NCBI RefSeq assembly: GCF_020536995.1
Contig: NC_068364.1
Location: forward strand, 51,707,222-51,771,221
Direction: 5' to 3'
Source of the DNA: Dreissena polymorpha
Lineage: Eukaryota; Mollusca; Bivalvia; Myida; Dreissenidae
Length of the DNA stretch: 64,000 bases
The position numbers and the translations under genes were made by a program. How positions within the stretch are numbered: position 1 is the stretch's first letter; every line of letters begins with the position of its first letter. The notes under the pieces are model-generated. The model had not been told where the DNA came from, made no database searches, and saw nothing but the letters and a program-made list of their open reading frames with translations. Positions 59,500 through 64,000 of this stretch are shown here, piece by piece.

Positions 59500-60730
59500 G
59501 AGCAAGCTGTAGATGGGAGTTTAGTTTTAGCGACTACCAATAGAAAGCCCTAAAGAGTCTTTATGATTTGAAAGATACGATCAAAGTTCTTCCAACTGGC
59601 TCAGGAAAATGCATTATTTTTCAGGTAGTAACATGTTTTCGCGTTCTTTACTATGATTGTTATATTGTGTTGAAAATAAGCAATTTGCTTATTCGACACC
59701 TTGTAATTATTTATAAGGAAATATATCTTACTGTTTATTATTCACAGATTTCTGAGTAACTATGGATACATTCTTTGTTTAAAGAATGAAAAAAAAATGC
59801 AATTTCTGATTGCATTTTCCAGTTCATTAAAAAATCGTGTTTTAAAACAATTTAAATATTGATTGCTGGAATTACGACAGAACAACATCATTTGTGTAAT
59901 GTGTCTTGTTTGTACAGGGGTTCAGATTTCCGCAAAGCGTTCAACAGACTTGGAGACCTGACATGTTTGTTTCCCAAAATACCTCATTTGGCACTTACAG
60001 CGACAGCAACACCAAATGCTATAGAAAACCTTATTGAAAGTCTGCAATTTAAGATAATGACAAAAGTATTAGCCAACTCAGACCGCCCGAATATTTTGTA
60101 TGGAAAAAAGAAAGAATGCCAAATATTCACAAATATGAAAAGTATGTTATGATAATGCAAGAATTAAAAGACCAACATAATGAGTTTCTAGTCACCATAA
60201 CGTACTGTTATAATTTGGAATCTCTAGGTTATTGCTTTCAACTACTTTACCATGAACTAGAAAAACATGCATATTGTCCTGAATCCATTACACAATCAGA
60301 AGATCAAATTGTAGCACCGTTTCACAAAGACTATTCGGACAGAATGAAAGCTCACATTATTTATGAGCTTAGAAAGAACAATCCAAAAGTTCGTTTAGTG
60401 CTTGCAACAGTTGCCTTGGGTTTGGGTCTAAAAGCGCTTTCAATTGCAAGAGTTATTCATATGCAACCACTTACAACACTTGAAAAGTGCATGCAAGAAA
60501 TGGGTAGAGCAGGTCGCAACGGTAAACCTGCAAGTGCCTTGTGTTGTTATAACAACGGTGACATTGCGAAAAACAGGAAAGGCATGATGGATGTAGAAAT
60601 GTTCTCATACATTCAAAACAATTCCACATGCGTGCGCTTACATTTGGTTAATCATTTTTGCTACAGCAGTGTATTGTTTTCAGGGAACCAAAATAGTTGT
60701 TGTACATGTAGTAATTGTATGGCTTGTTAA
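59500..60730 (+). pseudogene. decayed RecQ-like DNA helicase
   Basis: RecQ-family helicases unwind DNA using ATP in the nucleus. Exon A (about 59500-59624) ends KDTIKVLPTGSGKCIIFQ, an intact Walker A motif, at a CAG/GTAGTAAC donor. In frame upstream a TAG at 59541 interrupts (DYQ-stop-KALKSLYDL). Exon B starts at 59918 after TTTGTACAG with GSDFRKAFNRLG and LALTATATPNAIE (motif III). It ends at 60730 after LVLATVALGLGLKALSIARV (motif V), MQEMGRAGRNGKPASA (motif VI) and a Cys cluster (CCTCSNCMAC) fitting the RecQ zinc-binding part. The exon(s) for motifs Ia-II, with the DEAH box, are missing between 59625 and 59917. A frameshift lies in the A-rich run at 60102-60116. With a stop, a missing core exon and a shift, it is not functional. 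Many RecQ-like copies exist in bivalves (recall). Confidence 0.8.
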
Positions 60731-60867
60731 ATGACTGAGAGATGCCTATTAGAACCATTTTAACTCTGAACCATGAAATAATTTATTCAAAACTATGTTT
60801 AAAGTACTTGTTTGTTTTTATTCACTATGACATACATTATACATGCAAATTAAAGTATATACAATGT

Positions 60868-62886
60868 ATGTGGATCCAGTCGAATAAGTGGATCAAGCAG
60901 ACTACGATGATCCAGCAGACTACGTTGATTCAGCAGTCTACGAGGATCCAGCAGACTACGTGGATCCAGCAGTCTACGTGGAGCCAGCAGTCTACTTGGA
61001 GCCAGCAGTCTACGGCAGCCAACAGACTACGTGGAGCCAGCAGACTACGTTGATCCAGCAGACTTCGTGGATCCAGCAGACTACGTGGATCCAGCAGAAC
61101 ACGTGGATCATGCAGACTACGTGGACCCAGCAGACTACGTGGATCCAGCAGAATACGTGCATCCAGCAGTCTACGTGGATCTAGCAGTCTACGTGGAGCC
61201 AGCAGTCTACGTGGAGCAAGCAGTCTACGTGGATCCAGCAGTCTACGTGGATCCAAGAGACTACGTGGATCCAGCAGTCTACGTGGATCAAGCAGACAAC
61301 GTGGATCCAGAAGACTACGTGGAGCCAGCAGTCTACGTGGAGCCAGCAGTCTACGTAGATCCAGCAGACTACGTGGATCCAGAAGTATACGTGGAGCAAG
61401 CAGTATACGTGGAGCCAGCGGTCTACGTGGATCCAGCAGACTACGTGGATCCAGCAGCTTACGTGGATCCAGCAGTCTACGTGGAGCCAGCAGTCTACGT
61501 GGATCCAGCAGTATACGTGGATCCAGCAGACTACGTGGATCCAGAAGTATACGTGGAGCAAGCAGTATACATCAAGTCAGCAGTCTACGTGGATCCAGCA
61601 GTCTACGTGAATCCAGCAGACTACGTGGATCCAGCAGACTACGTTGATTCAGCAGTGTACGAGGATCCAGCAGACTACGTTGATCCAGCAGTCTACGTAA
61701 AGCCAGCAGTCTACTTGGATCCTGCAGTCGAAGTAGAGTCAGCAGACTACGTGAAGCCAGCAGACTACGTGGAGCCACCAGCAGTCTACGTGGAGCCAGC
61801 AGTCTACGTGGAGCCAGCAGTCTACGTAGAGCCAGCAGTCTACGTGGAGCCAGAAGTCTACGTGGATCCTACAGTCTAAGTCGAACCAGCAGTCTAAGTG
61901 GTTCCAGCAGTCTAAGTGGATCCAGCAGACTACGTGGAGCGAGTAGTCTTCTTGGAGCCAGAGACAACGTGGGGCAAACAGTCTACGTGGAGCCAGCAGA
62001 CTACGTTTTGCCAGCAGTCTACGTGGAGCCAGCAGTCTGCGTGGAGCCAGCAGTCAACGTGGAGTCAGCAGTCTACGTGGAGCCAGCAGTCTACGTGAAG
62101 TCAACAGTCTACGTGGAGCCAGCAGTCTACGTGGAGCCAGCAGTCTACGTGTAGCCAGCAGACTACGTGAAGCCAGCTGACTACGTGCAGAAAGCAGACT
62201 ACGTGGAGCCTGCAGTCTTCGTGGAGCCAGCAGAGTACGTGGAGCCAGCAGACTACGTGGGACCAGCAGACTACGTGGGGCCAGCAGTCTACGTGGAGCC
62301 AGCAGAGTACGTGGAGCCAGCAGAGTACGAGCAGCAAGCAGACTACGTGGAGCCAGCAGTTTTCGTGGAGCCTGCAGAAGACGTGGAGCCAGCAGACTAC
62401 GTGAAGCCAGCAGACTACGTGGAGTCAGCAGAGTACGTGGAGCCAGCAGTCTACGTGGAGCCAGCAGAGTACGTGGAGCCAGCAGAGTACGTGCAGAAAG
62501 CAGACTACGTGGAGCCAGCATTCTACGTGGAGCCAGCAGTCTACGTGGAGCCAGCAGACTACGTGGATCCAGCAGAGTACGTGCAGAAAGCAGACTACGT
62601 GGATCAAGCAGACTACGTGGAGCCAGCAGACTACGTGCAGAAAGCAGACTGCGTGGAGCCAGCAGTCTTCGTTGAGCCAGCAGAGTACGTGGAGCCAGCA
62701 GTCAACGTGGAGCCAGCAGACTACGTGGAGCCAGCAGACTACGTACTGAAAGCAGACTACGTGGAGCCAGCAGTCTTCGTGGAGCCAGCAGAGTACGTGG
62801 AGCCAGCAGTCTACGTGGAGCCAGCAGACTACGTGGACCCAGCAGACTACGTGAAGCCAGCAGTCTACGTGATGCCAGCAGACTAA
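60868..62886. repeat. 18-bp minisatellite, array 1 (hexapeptide-like period)
   Basis: About 110 units of GTGGAKCCAGCAGWCTAC. Variation is concentrated at two positions: G/T in GAG/GAT and A/T in GAC/GTC (a third variant has GAG). In one frame this reads V-(E/D)-P-A-(V/D/E)-Y repeats: 282 codons at 61031-61879 and 239 at 62167-62886. Stops between about 61880 and 61965 and at 62154 split it. No signal peptide, start context or splice site links it to a gene; the period of 18 alone keeps frames open. The units to 61720 favour GGATCC, the later ones GGAGCC. Confidence 0.93.
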
Positions 62887-63378
62887 AATATTCATATTGT
62901 TAAGTTTCAAATATTATTCTCAGATAGATATGGGTTAATATTGTCTCGCTCAAAATTATGGTTAGTTTTCACTCAATTAAACTTTAAAATTGGTTTTAAC
63001 ACCAAAAATTGCCTAATTCCCTCCAAAGATTTTTATATTATAAATTAAAATCACATTCTGCCTTTAACAATGACATTATGTTCTGGTCTTCATACGTCGT
63101 GAAATTGAAACAATGTATGAAAATGGAAAAAATAATTTACATTTGTTTATTTTTTTTGAAAATGTTTTCAAATAATGTCAACGTGTATTAAACAGAATAA
63201 AAATTTCCTTTAAGTTAACAGTCATTAAACATAGTACATAAGGCTATAAAAGAGAATTGTTAATTTTTAATGCGCTCAAAATTGCAGAACGAAATAATTT
63301 ATTCTTTTTCATAACTCTGTGGAACATTATACCATACCTTTGTTGGAAACGGTTCTCATAAAGAGCTCCTATTCGCAA
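62887..63378. other. AT-rich segment interrupting the 18-bp array
   Basis: 492 bases of unrelated AT-rich DNA begin within a unit (CAGACTA, 62880-62886) and end at ACGTGGAGCC (63379). They look like an insertion or an unexpanded island. No terminal inverted repeats or target duplication are obvious. Confidence 0.55.
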
Positions 63379-64000
63379 CACGTGGAGCCAGCAGTCTACG
63401 TGGATCCAGCAGACTACGTGAATCCAGCAGACTACGTGGAGCCAGCAAACTACGTGGTGCCAGCAGACTACGTGGAGCCAGCAGTCTACTTGGAGCCTAC
63501 AGAGAAGGTGGAGCCTGCATACTACGTGGAGCAAGCAGACTACGTGGAGTCAGCATACTACGTGGATCCAGCAGACTACGTTGATCCAGCAGATTACGTG
63601 GAGCATGCAGACTACGTTGATCCAGCAGACTACGTGGAGCCAGCATACTACGTGGAGCCAGCATACTACGTGGAGCCAGCAGACTACGTGGAGCCAGAAG
63701 TCTACGTGGAGCCAGCAGACTACGTTGATCCAGCAGACTACGTGGAGCCAGCAGACTACGTGGAGTCAGCAGTCTACGTGGAGCCAGCAGACTACGTGGA
63801 GCCAGCAGACTACGTGGAGCCAGCAGACTACGTGGAGCCAGCATACTACGTGGAGCCAGCAGACTACGAGGATCCAGCATACTTTGTGGAGCCAGCAGAC
63901 TACGTGGAGTCAGCAGAGTACGTGGAGCCACCAGAGTACGTGCAGCCAGCAGACTACGTGGAGCCAGCAGTCTACGTGGATCAAGCAGACTACGTTGAGC
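63379..64000. repeat. 18-bp minisatellite, array 2, continuing beyond the window
   Basis: Same GTGGAGCCAGCAGACTAC unit, about 34 copies, with the A variant (AGACTAC) dominating and an added AGCATACTAC variant. It runs off the right edge, so its full length is unknown. Confidence 0.93.

Noticed and set aside
61031-62886. V-E/D-P-A-x-Y repeat frames as an adhesive or shell-matrix protein
   Set aside because: No signal peptide, start context or splice signal; stops split the array; known dreissenid foot-protein repeats differ. Kept only as a finding to test.

Overview
This is eukaryotic, AT-rich, intron-bearing animal DNA. The codon use, dispersed repeats and one host transporter point to a bivalve mollusc, most probably a dreissenid mussel (Dreissena). 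That placement rests on memory of repeat families (the foldback MITE at 24171-24383 and the ~170-200 bp 'aacactctagaagtc' repeat at 25440-26330); it is inference, not a database match. The window is gene-poor and repeat-rich. Only one host gene looks intact: an intronless SLC5-type sodium/solute symporter at 51280-53133 on the minus strand. A minus-strand tRNA-Phe with a short intron (49778-49868) also looks whole.

Layout. 1-13400 is AT-rich DNA with a long hairpin (1372-1475), a candidate signal-peptide exon (4691-4777, minus), a 1.7 kb inverted-repeat element (5628-7348), two TTAA-flanked MITEs with a tRNA-like core (11036-11551, 11756-12266) and a palindromic CCTAGG repeat (12490-12953). 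A LINE 3' end (13401-14569) runs straight into an 8.5 kb belt of minisatellites: 12-bp, 54-bp, ~10-bp and 15-bp units up to 23050. 23051-26880 holds dispersed mollusc repeats. A ~72-bp palindromic satellite (26880-27695 and 33357-34460) is split by a 5.66 kb inverted-repeat element (27696-33356). That element carries spliced gene pieces on both strands and a nested pogo-like MITE.

34773-41288 is a head-to-tail run of tyrosine-recombinase-type elements. They share one 5' terminal block (A) and one 3' block (B), in the order A1 ... B'/A' ... B1/A2 ... B2; a broken recombinase lies in the middle unit. Beside it is a fossil BEL/Pao-like gag piece (41311-42070). A hAT element (43398-44668) with two transposase exons sits in an AT-rich tandem repeat. 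45795-47660 joins a SET-domain exon to a broken copy of the SLC5 gene's 5' part. That copy carries a third TTAA MITE whose empty site survives beside the intact gene at 53196-53199.

53200-59500 has small MITE and SINE pieces and a GC-rich island (57946-58890). The right end has a decayed RecQ-like helicase (59500-60730) followed by an 18-bp minisatellite (60868-62886, resuming at 63379 and running off the window). The genes form no common pathway. The coherent story is layered mobile-element activity: the nested insertions, duplicated segments and empty site let several events be put in order.
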